Shown here in pieces: positions 48,800 to 60,045 of a stretch of DNA of 64,000 nt. Under the pieces are notes generated by a model. The model saw only the letters and a list, made by a program, of their open reading frames with translations, ran no database searches and was not told where the DNA came from. This DNA comes from Membranipora membranacea (Eukaryota; Bryozoa; Gymnolaemata; Cheilostomatida; Membraniporidae), in contig OU612072.1 of the NCBI GenBank assembly GCA_914767715.1, positions 5,580,001-5,644,000 of the forward strand, read 5' to 3'. Numbering within the stretch: position 1 is the stretch's first letter; every line of letters begins with the position of its first letter. The translations under genes and the position numbers were made by a program.

Positions 48800-49210
48800 A
48801 GGAACAGGTTTCTTGGTATCATTTTTGAAATCAGATTAAGACAGCTATCACACATGCATTTGCATATAAAATTAGTCATCAGGGTTATTTGGTCTGGTAG
48901 GTTTGGGGGTTATGAGTTAACAACATTGAGTTCCCTACTCATGCACCGCCCAACTTGTCCAGGCGATTTTTGATGAGCCTGTTTTTGGGGAAATACTGTA
49001 ATATTAGTGACTATTGTGGTTAGATAACTTTTGCAAATAAATGACAAAGTCACTCACAAGTCTGTCTGATGACATAAAAGTTCAAAAGAAAGTTCTATAA
49101 TTTGTATACACACTATTTGATGAGTTGAGACCGCTAATCAAAACAACCTTTATATCTGTTATGAGCATATGTCAAAGAAAAGATTAGAAGAACCACTGTA
49201 CATTACAATC
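48800..49210. other. No gene seen; possible remnant of the BEL/Pao 3' end
   Basis: AT-rich sequence after the integrase stop. A 3' untranslated region or LTR is expected here but no partner LTR exists in the window to confirm it. Confidence 0.4.
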
Positions 49211-49274
49211 AACGACTATGACTTTGACGACTATGACTTTGACGACTATGACTTTGACGACTATGACTTTGACG
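49211..49274. repeat. 15-bp minisatellite, four copies
   Basis: GACGACTATGACTTT repeats from 49211 to 49270 with the next GACG. Translated it gives a DDYDF repeat, but no gene context supports translation. Confidence 0.95.
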
Positions 49275-50299
49275 CGTTCCCTGTCTGCTGTTTTTCAAGT
49301 ATGAAAATGAGTGATTTTCATTTCAGACCGGTGCGCTTGTTTGCTCTGTTAAAATAAGATTATAATGGGGCAATTGATTCTTCCTGCTGACAAAGCCTTG
49401 CTTATTTCAGATTCACCCAAAAATGGTCCATGCAATGCTTTATAGTTTGTACCAAATCTTGCAATTTACCCAACACCAGCCTCCCAAATCAAATCCATAT
49501 TGACGAAAATAACTCAACAAAAACTTGACAAATTAATTTCCTAAGTGACTGTCGTGTGCAGTGACATGTGCTCTCATAAGACCTGCTGCACTCAGTCAGT
49601 AATATTGATAGTCTATGTTAAGATGTGCTGAGTATCTGTGATGCACACAGACGGACAAGATCTAATGAAAAAATAGAAAGTTTCTCCAGGTATCCCACTG
49701 CTAATACGGTTGTCAATACTCCTCTTAAGGAGGCAGTCAAATTCATTTACATTTTACATCACCCTGAAGTCCGAAACAACTAGGATGACAAATTTATTGA
49801 GTTGAATTTACTTTGTGACTTGTAATTTCTAGTTTTTAAACAATGTAAACAACACAGTTTATCCAAAAAATCCTTGAGTGTTTAAACATCAGAATATTTG
49901 CAAAAATTGTTGAAAAGATTGTCAAAACCTCAAATCACTCAGTATTAATCACTGCATGCTTTGGATTTCAACATCATCCTAATGCCTGAAATGTCGAGAT
50001 TTACAAAGAATTTAGTTTAGATTTCTGTGCGATTTGGAAATACATATTTTCAAGAAAAACACACAATCTACCTGTGTAAGTTTTGTATCTTCCATTGAAA
50101 TTCTATTGAAAGCCACTATTCATGAAGCTAATAATTGAAGCTTATCGCTGGGATTCATGCGGGCTGAAGCCGGAGTTTGATTGGAATGCCAATGCCACAA
50201 TCTCATTTATTCATCATATTAATGTAAACAAAACCTTGAAATACTTAGCGATGTATTGATCTGCCTTTATATTGCCAATTTCTATCTCGAGCAGTAACC
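49275..50299. other. No gene seen
   Basis: AT-rich sequence without a supported frame, RNA gene or repeat. It may contain the promoter of the THAP-like start at 50300, but no core elements were recognised. Confidence 0.5.
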
Positions 50300-50458
50300 A
50301 TGGTTAACAGAAAATGTTGTATCTGCCAAAGCACCGTGGGTTATTTCCAGTGGCCGAAATCATACAGATTTAAACTTGAGTGGTGTGACTACCTCAGGGA
50401 TATTCTCCCTCTGATAATCACATGGACTCGACGTCGATTTGCTACAAATGCCTCCTAA
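50300..50458 (+). CDS. THAP-like N-terminal exon
   Basis: An ATG in an ideal Kozak context (ACCATGG) opens 52 codons. MVNRKCCICQST gives CX2C at the N-terminus, then YFQWPKSYRFK and LEWCDYL, which match the first half of a THAP zinc finger (C-X2-4-C, aromatic-Pro-Lys, Trp). The second half (CX2H and AVPTF box) is absent, so either it is spliced at GAGTG|GTGTGA (about 50389) to an exon not identified, or it is a fragment. It lies 120-280 bp outside the left inverted repeat. An antisense 63-codon frame (50360-50551) overlaps; only one is likely real. Confidence 0.4.
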   Translation: MVNRKCCICQSTVGYFQWPKSYRFKLEWCDYLRDILPLIITWTRRRFATNAS

Positions 50459-50578
50459 ATGATATTCAATCTTGCTCTCACTAGAGCTGTTAATCTCCCT
50501 GTAATTTTCATTCTCACTGTCGGATGAGCTAGAGCTGTAATAATTTGTCATACACTATCCCATTTTACCAGCTAAACC

Positions 50579-50675
50579 TATGGCGGCCCATAGCACCTTT
50601 ATTAATGCGCATTAGCTAACATGCTAAGTCGCTAATGCGCATTAGTTAACATGCTAACTCGCTAATGCGCATTAA
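50579..50675. repeat. Left terminal inverted repeat
   Basis: Contains three TAATGCGCATTA palindromes separated by GCTAACATGCTAA / GTTAACATGCTAACTCGC. The right end has the same parts in reverse with one extra GCGAGTTA. Confidence 0.85.
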
Positions 50676-51619
50676 GAGATTAAAGATTTCCAGAAATATT
50701 TTTGGGTCTGTCTTTATGCATGTGCGGGCTATCACTGTCTTGATATGGCCTCTGTGATTGGTCTTACTTTCAAAATAAGACCAATCACAGAGGTCATACT
50801 AATCTCTGCTCTACTACTCCTCCACCAAAAAATGATTTGAACCAAGCAATGTAATTTGTTGTGTTGTTGCTGATGGAGTTTTATTGTAAATGACACCTGT
50901 ATCCTCATACCATTCATCACTGAGTATGGTAAGGCTATAACTCTCTGGTTTGGTACAACATTAGAGCGTGATGGACAAAGTTTGCAGACTATTCCATCAG
51001 TTATATGTACTCAAATGATAACCTTTCAAACTCAGTATGAGTAAGTATATGATCAAGGAGTCCTTGATATAATATTGATTAGCAACTTGCATAGTATAGT
51101 AGTAGGCCTACCTCAGATTGATTTTGCACAGTTACTACTACATATTGTGGTGTCAACTGTGTGTTAATGAAGTATCTACTAAGCTGTTCATAGGCCTATG
51201 TCACTAGTGTTATCAGGGAACCAGACACACACAAGGCTGCAACTCATCAAATCAACTGTCAGTGACCTGCTGTCTGTGAATGGACATGTTTTAAGTTGGA
51301 AAACATGGTTTTTTGTCAATGGTTTGCTCATGTCGCTCTAATCAAGGTATTAAGGAAGATATATATGTTGGGTTAGTTGTAGGCCAAGACGCAAGGGTCA
51401 TTGTTGTGGTTCTATTGGTATGGTTTCGTCTCATGATCAATGTGAGAGATATTTAGAAATATCTAATCTAATGCAACATATATTGGATGTATATATAATT
51501 GGAGGACAAGTAAATCCCGGCATGTTAAAAAAGCTAATGCCAACTTAGGGATTGAGTTCCAGTTCTAGAACTTCAGAGAGTGCCTACAATCCCAATCATA
51601 TTCTTAAAGGCTTAAAAAG

Positions 51620-51757
51620 AGGTTTCAACAAATGAAGTGCAATGCTCATGCAATGATGCCCAGGTCACACCACCTGGTCGCACACAAATATTCAGCCAAA
51701 TTATCCTTCATAGCAAGATATTTGTTACATACCCCCGGTTTTATGTTTTTTCTCAAG
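51620..51757 (+). CDS. Candidate exon 1 of a phase-1 exon series
   Basis: Consensus donor CTCAAG|GTAAGT. The phase-1 frame gives 45 codons starting VSTNEVQCSCNDAQVTPPG and ending VTYPRFYVFSQ, then a split Asp into the exon at 52498. The acceptor (AAAAAG) is poor. Another frame (QQMKCNAHAMMPRSHH...) is also open but ends in phase 0, which does not fit the next exon. Confidence 0.35.
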
Positions 51758-52497
51758 GTAAGTGGAAATTGCATCACTTTTTCTCTTCAGGCGCCCATGT
51801 ATTCAGAGTGATTGTCAATGTCATTCACAAACATGAGCCTAGTGGATAATTTTATGGGAGTAGCCTACCCTCCCTGGGATTGTCAGGATGGGACCATTAC
51901 CGTAACCATACTATGCCATTTATAAGCTTTACCTTCTTCACATCCAAAATCCCAGTCTTCACACCTTGTATTCAGATATTTAGCCTTGATTTGAGCTTTG
52001 TGTCAAAGCCTTTACTTTTAGTAGTTCAAAGTTTGGTAAACAATCTGGTCAAAGTATTGTCATTGTAGAGGCCAGCCCAGTTCGGATACAATTTGTCCTC
52101 TGCCCCCAGAGAGCATTGGATTTGACCAATAAGATTTAATTATTTTTATTGAACCCCTGACTGAAGACCAGGCTTTTGTCAACTTTAATTAAAACAGGGC
52201 CCTAATAATGAATTGCCAATATTATCCGGCTGGCGGGAATATACGCAGTAAATTGGTAAAAAAAACAGTTTCTTCACACCTTGATTCACCCTATTTTCCG
52301 CTTTATACTGTAATATATATATTAAAATGTATCCTAAAATGCACACCATCATAGATTTGTTGCACTCAAACCCCTTGTCAATACAATTGGCAATACAGTA
52401 AAAATGACCAGCGGTTTGTTAGGGTCCTCAAAATAACAATCTTGTGCCCAGCGAAATCCTTGGACTGAAAAAATAATGCAATTGTAATATTTTAAAG

Positions 52498-52605
52498 ATG
52501 ATGGTGACGGAGAAGAGAGCGATGGTACAAATGATAACAATGGAAGGCATGATGACAATGGTATACCTTTATCACTACCAACATTAGATCCAAAGACTGC
52601 TTTTG
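52498..52605 (+). CDS. Candidate acidic exon, phase 1-1
   Basis: 108 bp between TATTTTAAAG and G|GTGAGTC. The 35 codons begin DGDGEESDGTNDNNGR and end LSLPTLDPKTAF. Low-complexity acidic content limits the value of the open frame, but both phases agree with its neighbours. Confidence 0.42.
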
Positions 52606-53181
52606 GTGAGTCACAATTTAAGATTTATTCATGAGATAAAATACATTACCAACCTAGAGACCGATCAAAGAATAATCATAGTAGCGGGCCCACCAGATGA
52701 ATCTGACTCAGAATAGATATAATATTATAATGAAATTCAAGTCAGCCTCTTCCCTAAACATCTGATAAAATGATTTGCCCTCACTGATTTTGACAATACA
52801 ATAAAGTAGCCCAGTTTGGTAGCTGGCGTCACAGGAAGAAGTCATCATTATCAGCCAGGTCTACTTTATTGACATCGTCTTGGAGTTGCAATGTCACGGA
52901 AAAGGGGATGACAACTCCAACCATCTATGAGCAGCTATACATTATTTTTTTAGGTATCTGCAATATCAACTAACATCTGTTGACAGTTATTGGCCACCAA
53001 GGTTTCAATTTTGAGATGGTTCCTGCCCAAGATGAATATCATGGATCCTATCCGTTGTTAACCCATAGTTACATTATAAGCTGCCACTTGTGTTGTTAAT
53101 TTTAGAAAGAGTGAAAATGCGACTTCAGAATTAGTACCCGACATTTCACCAATTGATAACACAAAATTATTTTGCTTTTAG

Positions 53182-53258
53182 ATGAAGGACTCATTTTGAC
53201 CCCAAAAAAAGAAAAAAAAAGCCAATAAGTTCTACTCAGGAAGCACCGACTGGTACAT
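53182..53258 (+). pseudogene. Candidate exon with a homopolymer frameshift
   Basis: After TTTGCTTTTAG the phase-1 frame reads EGLILTPKKEKK; the run of nine A then leads to TAA. One more A would give PISSTQEAPTGT and a phase-1 donor (ACAT|GTAAGT). It is either a real lesion or a homopolymer assembly error. Confidence 0.32.
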
Positions 53259-53759
53259 GTAAGTAAACATTTTCTTTGCTTAGTCTCAGTACAGAAATCA
53301 AGCTCGTTGCAGCAAAGATACAGTATCCAGTTGATCTTGAGACTTGAGCAGTATTGTTTGACTGAAAGGATAAGATTGGCATTGGCCATAAAGACCTGTA
53401 GAGTTGTATCCTCATACTAATTTTTATTGCAGATATATTGACAATTGTGTGTGGAGTTCGGATAAACCTCAAATCAGAGGATTGAGAGTGAGTTGTTTGT
53501 ATGTTGATAAATATATTAATACAACCTGGTTGGCGGCGACCATTTCAATCTACATTGCTCAGTTTTTTTTATCTGTTTGTCAAGGAGAAGAGTTTGAGAG
53601 AACTTGGTTTAGATAAATAGAAATTACTTAAACTTAGTTGAGCTAGGCTAAGGCCAATCTCTTGCATTATTAGGCTATGCTATGTTTTACCCCAATTTTG
53701 TTTGCCTGCATGCACTGCCTTTGCTGCCTGCTAGTAATGGATATGTCTATCTTTCGAAG

Positions 53760-53873
53760 GTGCTGAGAGGGCACTGGGTTACAATGATACTGTAGTGATC
53801 GAGAAGATGGGGGATCTCTATAGGGCTGCACCTAATCAGAATCGACGTTAACTTCAGTGTCTTAAAAAAAGAT
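53760..53873 (+). pseudogene. Candidate exon, phase 1-1, with one internal stop
   Basis: Bounded by TTTCGAAG and AGAT|GTAAGT. The frame reads AERALGYNDTVVIEKMGDLY and then RAAPNQNRR, TAA, LQCLKKR. The long regular peptide and fitting phases suggest a former exon; if the TAA is genuine the protein would end there. Family not recognised. Confidence 0.35.
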
Positions 53874-55130
53874 GTAAGTAAACCAGCTAATGGCCTGTCA
53901 TGACAACCTTGATGTTGGTTATGTTGGTTGAGGAGGGGGCACCAACAAAGTTTGTCAAGATATGCTATCTGGATCAGTACAATGACATGACACACAGATT
54001 TTAAGATTGGCATTTTCAGGTAGTCAAGTTTGCTTGAAACACTAAAGACTGTGTAGGGTCTTTCAAGTAAGTCCTAGCTTAGTTTCTCTGCAAAAATAAC
54101 AAACAAATAATAAAGGTCATCTAGGCAAATTCTAAGTGCGTGATCACTTTTTACTATATGAGCCCTACTTTGAGTGTACCATCTGGCTCTGTTACCATTC
54201 AATCTAACGAATCGTTGAGACCTCTGAACAAGAGAGGACAACTCCTTAGAATACAAAGGAGTCTTGAAAGAAGCACTGTATCCCTGCTGTATCAGTGTAG
54301 TTGGACCAAATGCATTGTAGGAAACCAACTGTGTTGTTATTCTCCTTTTTAGAAAGTCATAGAGCTTACTCTGAATGGTGAGAGCAATGACTCCTGCAGC
54401 AAAGCTATCAAACCAATTAAATTTTTCTCCTCCATTTTTATATTTAAAAAAAATTTTTCATCATATGTATATATTTATCATTAAACAGGTATTTTGCAAT
54501 AAATAAACAACCTGAAAAATCACCACACTATTTCCTAATAAAATGACAATGAGTTTAATTTGAAAGTATCATTATTTAGCTTTGGAGCAGGGAGAATTCT
54601 CCCGTTGTGAGAAGAAACTGTACAAGTGTTGTGCGGATTTGTGCAGTCTTGGATACTCTCTCTTCATACTTCGACCCAAGTATATAGACATGTCTTATGT
54701 TCTGGACTAACCCAACAGTTCTGTAGGCTAGACACTACACTATATGCAGCGGTTTCACTGTGGGAAAAAGATTATCAAAGATTAATGTAATGGAGACATA
54801 GTATGGAATATCTATAAAAGATTATTAAAACCGTAAGCGGAAACAATTTAGGTCCCGGAACATTGGAACAATATATCAAACCAAGACAAACGTAATATGA
54901 GGTTTTGAGCTGGACTAAATTAGCCATCATGATTTTATTACCAAGAAATAATATCACATCATATGTCACACAAAATCTAAAGGTATGGCAACTAAAGGAG
55001 AGTTGTCTACTCTTTGGAAGAATAGGGTGATCCACTTGAGATGACAGTAACATGAATAAGGTGAGAAACCAAAATACATATTAAAGTAATCACTGAATGA
55101 AAAGTACACAAAACATGCACATTAATATAA

Positions 55131-55330
55131 ATGCGCATTGCTAGAACTGCGCATTGTTAGAAATGCGCATTGTTATAACTGCGCATTTCTAGAACTGCGC
55201 ATTCTTAGAACTGCGCATTCTTAAAACTGCGCATTCTTAGAACTGCGCATTCTTAAAACTGCGCATTCTTAGAACTGCGCATTCTTAAAACTGCGCATTC
55301 TTAAAACTGCGCATTCTTAGAACTGCGCAT
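55131..55330. repeat. 16-bp GCGCAT minisatellite, ~12.5 copies
   Basis: Units read AACTGCGCATTCTTAG with small variants. The TGCGCATT core is the same as in the terminal inverted repeats of the surrounding element. Confidence 0.95.
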
Positions 55331-55420
55331 AACAAAATAATTGATGGAAATTTGTCATACAACATTGACTGTAATGAAGTACCAGACCTGCCAAAACTCC
55401 AGTCACTTATTTTGAGTCAC

Positions 55421-55580
55421 CCTATTTTCACACCTCAAATAACACAGGTTGGATCACAGGTCTACTCCAAAAACCTGGGATTTTGGAGAAGACCTGTGAT
55501 CCAACCTGTGTTATTTGAGGTGTGAAAATAGGGATTCTGGAGTGAAATCCCAGGTTTTGGAGTAGACCTGTGGGTTGGAT
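55421..55580. repeat. Near-perfect inverted repeat with 48-bp arms and a nested second pairing
   Basis: Arms 55421-55468 and 55485-55532 differ at one position around a 16-nt loop. Sequence from 55456 to 55483 (ACAGGTCTACTCC, CCTGGGATTT) pairs again with 55545-55573, so two alternative hairpins are possible. Confidence 0.93.
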
Positions 55581-56100
55581 AGAAAGATTGCAGAGCAGTC
55601 TAGGCTAGGGCCATCCATCAAGACCCATTCCCATGGGCTGTTGCATGTAAATCCATGGCTATCCATGCATGCAACTTTGGCCAAAATGAGTGAGTGATAC
55701 CTTGATGTAAAGTAATGTTACCTGGTATGTGTTCTTCTTGTGGTTCTTTATAGCTGGCCAGCCCTAACTCATTCAACTATCTATGTATAAGTTTCTTCAT
55801 TATTTTGTCTGCTTCAGGCTCCTCATGGTGATCCACTAACTAACTCCAAAACCAAAGAGCCACAATCCATTTGTATCCTCCACATAAGAGTGCGATCACA
55901 TGACCAACATGTGATGTAAATAATAATACAACAGACCTAAGACATTGACTCAATGATTGATCAAGAAGCATTGGCATCTCACAATCACCATGTAAGTAGT
56001 TTGAAATAGTTCCAGGGTCATGGCAGGTATGGTAGTGGTGTAAGTGCCTATCACAAAGCCCATCTTTGATAATACAGTCATTACCCAAAACAGGTTTAAC

Positions 56101-56231
56101 TGCGAGTTAGTGATTTAGCATGTTAATTAATGCGCATTAGCGAGTTAGCATGTTAACTAATGCGCATTAGCGAGTTAGCGAGTTAGCATGTTAATTAATG
56201 CGCATTAATAAAGGTGCTACGGGCCGCCATA
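56101..56231. repeat. Right terminal inverted repeat
   Basis: Inverted counterpart of 50579-50675 with the same TAATGCGCATTA and GCGAGTTAGCATGTTAA parts; slightly longer. Confidence 0.85.
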
Positions 56232-56238
56232 CTAAACC

Positions 56239-58173
56239 ACATGGGACAGATAAATAATGCCTTGTATTCACTCATGCATTCAATGGATTAATTCTGTGTG
56301 TTTGGATATCACATGCAGAAAATCAAAACCACTTTGTCATAACAATGCGCCTTAGTTACAAAGTACTGTATATTCCCATTATAATCTGAGGTACTAAAAG
56401 GTACTATTTTCAACAAGTGATCACAACTCCAAAGGAAAACAATGGTTCATTTTTAGTGCCTTCTCATCCCAACTTTAAGGGCAAATAAGTCTTAACCGGG
56501 CCACAGGCTGCTTTTGAACATAGAATAATGTTCTAAACTAGACTGAGATCTCTAGAATGATACCAAAAATCCTGATCCTTTACAAACACTTTAACTGAGT
56601 ATCATGGATCTGATAGTGAAAGAACGGTTACCAGAAGTGTTCAGAGACTAGCCTTATTGGTCCCGGTCCGGTGCCAAGGGTCTGGCTAGGTCTTGGTTGG
56701 GTTTCGGTCCTGTGGGTGCGGTTCAACCTGAAGAGGGCATAGATTGAGTGGTTTTAAATGCAAAAATGCGTAAGCGAATTTGGTTAATGTTTCCATTGTT
56801 TTTTACGCGCTGTTCCCAACTAATATTTTCTTTTCACAGACACCGTAGTTCGATATTGAATTGTCATTGCATCAACCCCCTGGGTAGGAGTGTTTTAGGA
56901 CAGTTAATGCCAGGGTTTTTTTTTATAATTATGAGATATTGATGCAATGACTGTAACCATGTAAAATAATACTTTAACACACATTTAGATTTACCATCAT
57001 AACCTATAATTAAGTATAGATAGCTTTAACTTTTCTTCTGTTGTATTTGGGCACGACTCATGACAATGATAATTTTTATGTCAGTGTTGAGGATACAGCC
57101 ATGCCAATAAGGCCACTAATACAATCTCCGAGGCAACTTTTCACCTAAGTACAAACTTTTCTCCAGGATTAACTTGACTTCCAGTCAAACCATTTCATGG
57201 AGTCATGTAATTGTATATACTATTAATTTTGTCATCTTAACTATATTTCAATGAATAATGTCTTTCCTTTGTTTCTATAAAATTGAGCTTTTAAGACATT
57301 TGTGAGCATTACATCATTTATATGACAATTGGTGAAAGTTAAATATGTAGCAGCAATATAATGTATTATATATATCAATGTATTTTTTCTCAGGTTGGCT
57401 GACATCATCATATACCTCATCAATCACCAAGCCTGTTAACGCTTGGATTTTCAGTTATCTTAACCTCTGATCGGCTCATTAATTGTTAGTGTGTGTGAAA
57501 TGTTTTCTATATTTTTTATTGTTGGTCTGGGACTGCGATTGCCATCATCGAATAGGCAACTTAAATAATTGAACAACCTATTATTTTCATTGAAATTGTA
57601 AATTTTAATGATCTCTGACAAAACTTTCAAACATGATGTCTTTTTTATCTCGCAGCATGTTAACACCATTTCATCATTATTGTGATTTATTTAGGTCACG
57701 AGTTCTTTGAAGAAAATATAAAAACAACAACTTTAACTTCACGTGCTCTGTTGACAACCCACGATCAGTGTAAATCAACCAGATGGTATTTCATACCAGT
57801 ACAATAACCACAATGACAACATGTTTACTTCGTAATTTCCAGCTCTTTTTTAGTCCCAAGAATCTATCATTACAATTGGATCAGGAAATGCTACAGTCGA
57901 GGCCTGAAGTCTGGCTTTTTAGAAAGATCTCCGGTCATTGTTTTTTTGATGCTGAGTGCAGATAAATTGATTGTTGGTCTCCATCTTGTAATTATTTGAC
58001 ATGATTTTTGGACATTGAGGGCACCTGTTTGAGTCAATGAGAGTTATCCATTCTTACACCAATTTTGATCAAGTGTTATGCTAAACTCATGTATGCCCGG
58101 AAAAATCAGTTACATCAAATCGCAAAAACACATATCAGACGAGCACATCCTTAGTTTGAGTGTCTTTTTACAG
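56239..58173. other. No gene seen; probable intron
   Basis: AT-rich, upstream of the terminal exon at 58174. Short frames behind acceptor-like sites at 57392 and 57857 are open but lack donors or conserved content, so they are not called. Confidence 0.45.
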
Positions 58174-58340
58174 ATGGTGTACCTGTGGATCATACAGACT
58201 TAGCTCAGGAGTTACAAAAGAAACTTCAGCCTTCTGTTAGCGGGGTGGTTCAACAGGACAACCCACTCTCTGCTGATGATGGATTGCAGACCGGCGAAGA
58301 TCACTCGTACCTGCTTTACAATATTAGAGACCAAATATAA
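58174..58340 (+). CDS. Terminal exon of an unrecognised gene
   Basis: Good acceptor (GTCTTTTTACAG) and a single open frame of 54 codons in phase 1, to TAA. With the split codon it reads D, GVPVDHTDLAQELQKKLQPS, ..., ending EDHSYLLYNIRDQI. Content is coding-like (balanced, Gln/Asp-rich, Tyr motif near the end, YLLYNI). The phase matches the candidate exons at 51620-53873, but the donor exon that joins it is not certain. No domain recognised. Confidence 0.58.
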
Positions 58341-59181
58341 CTGAGTCTCTAGATTTAGAAATCGCGCTATGCTAGTATTGATTATTTTAGTGAAAATACT
58401 ATGTTGATGCAAGGGTAATCATCTGTTATCTGGAATGGGGAACAACCCTACCTGAAAGACAGACACGTTATAAATATATATAATCAGACAGAGGTACTTT
58501 TTGGTACTATGTATTGTAATGAAGCGTGTATATTTTTGTAAAACTGATTTATTAACCTAGCAGCAAGGCAAGGTTTACATAAGAGTATTGTAGGTCACAC
58601 AATGAGAAGAAGAAGATAACTCATCAATAGACACTGTTTTTAGGCAGATTACTATTGACTGCGCACTTAATGTTTGTACAAATCTCTTGAGTAAAGTGCT
58701 GTGTTGGCAGGAGGTTAACTAGAGGAATGGGGGATAAAGCAACTGCTTAGAGATCAAAAGAAATCTCTCAACGATCAAATTTATTTGTACACAAATATTT
58801 TACAACTGCTTTGCCTTATCTACTCGAGGACCAAGTGTTGAAATTTTTGATAAAACAGTGTCAATCACAATTAAACAGAGTGTCTTGTGTTAGGAGAAGC
58901 CTGGATAATATATGATATCTATTGGCCTGGATATCAGCCAATTAAAACTGATATCGAATGTCTTCCATGTCGACTACAATTAATAATACAATGGCATAAA
59001 ACTCCTAGATTTCCCCACTGATTGTTTGAGGTACAAGTACATGTAACCTAGCCAGTTTGAGGCTATTTTGGTTTCCTGGTGAATTCCCAATGACGAATTG
59101 TCCTTTCAATTTCCAGGAAGTGAGTCTACAATCCCACCCACCGCATCACATCTAATGCGAGAAGTCGAGTACAGAAGGAAC
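58341..59181. other. No gene seen
   Basis: Presumed 3' untranslated and intergenic sequence after the terminal exon; no repeat recognised. Confidence 0.45.
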
Positions 59182-60045
59182 GTATGTATGTATGTATGTA
59201 TGTATGTATGTCATTGTATTCATCTCATTCACTGAGAAATAAAATGTTTGTTTAATGTGCTCTGGGTAAAAACTTATAAAATATTGCACCAAAAATAAAA
59301 AATAAATGTATTAAAAGACACACAATCTATTTAGTTATCTAGTAAAGAGTATACTATTCAAAAGTCTGACACTTTCCGCCCTGAAACATTTGGCACGGAT
59401 TTGAATTCTGTGTCTTATGGCAGTGTAACGACCTGATGGGAGTTGGTCAAGTATCAGTACAGGCTTGCTGGAGGTGGCAACCATTCGAAGACTTTTAGTT
59501 TTTAGTTTACGAATGTAAAGTTCTTCGAGGGGCGTAAAGCTTAGGTCACCTGAGAAATATTAAGCAGATTTTATGACAGACCTAACTTTTCTCTTTGAGT
59601 CAGCTGACATGTGTTGGTATAAGACCACAAGATGGTAGGTTAGGACGAATTCGATAAAAGACTTATAGCAGGTGTTAATCAGTTTCTCGTTAACTTCTAG
59701 ATGATAGAGTTTCGATATGATATAGAATCTATGCCGAGCCTTCTTGGTGGTTTTGACAGTATTAGCTGGGAAGTCGAGTTTCTTGTTGACTATGGTCCCG
59801 AGGTAGGTGAACTGATCTACTTGTTCAATCTCGCTGTTGTTAATTACCAGTGCTGGCTGCGTAGGGTCATCTCGGGAGTTGTACATGATTAGCTCTTTAG
59901 TCTTTTTGGCGTTCAGGATGAGGTCATTATCAGCACACCATTGGCTGACGGAGTCTGCAGCAGAATGAAGATCGGAGGTAGCATAAGCAGAGAGGAGCTC
60001 CATAATAACAGTATCATCATGATGAACTTTTATGTGCCCTCAATG
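59182..60045 (-). mobile_element. LINE 3' fragment with microsatellite tail
   Basis: The minus strand encodes the end of a LINE reverse transcriptase. A catalytic-box remnant HHDDTVIMELLSAYA (first residues altered from YxDD) is followed by QWCADNDLILNAKKTKELIM, QFTYLGTIVNKKLDF and VLTYHLVVLY; after one TAA (about 59557) the same frame continues with LSFTPLEELYIRKL and LPSGRYTAIRHRIQIRAK, ending RLLNSILFT. The 3' UTR ends in a (CATA)n microsatellite at 59182-59210, as in several LINE clades. It is 5'-truncated. Confidence 0.88.

Larger units (their letters stand above)
50579..56231. mobile_element. 5.65-kb region with terminal inverted repeats and a 7-bp target duplication
   Basis: Ends are TATGGCGGCCC(A/G)TAGCACC and its complement. 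Outside lie identical CTAAACC heptamers (50572-50578 and 56232-56238). Inverted repeats (50579-50675, 56101-56231) carry repeated TAATGCGCATTA palindromes and GCGAGTTAGCATGTTAA blocks. No transposase motif was recognised inside. It contains candidate host-like exons (51620-53873), a GCGCAT minisatellite and a long inverted repeat. The superfamily is not assigned: 7-bp duplications with these ends match none I know well. Confidence 0.65.

Noticed and set aside
49169-49357. 62-codon ORF with DDYDF repeats
   Set aside because: Explained by the 15-bp minisatellite; no splice or gene context.
50360-50551. 63-codon minus-strand ORF with Ser/acidic N-terminus
   Set aside because: Overlaps the THAP-like exon in antisense; composition is low-complexity and no family fits, though it cannot be excluded.
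53404-53469. Short open stretch YIDNCVWSSDKPQIRGLR between TTTATTGCAG and a GTGAGT donor
   Set aside because: Good borders, but its phase does not fit the neighbouring phase-1 exons.
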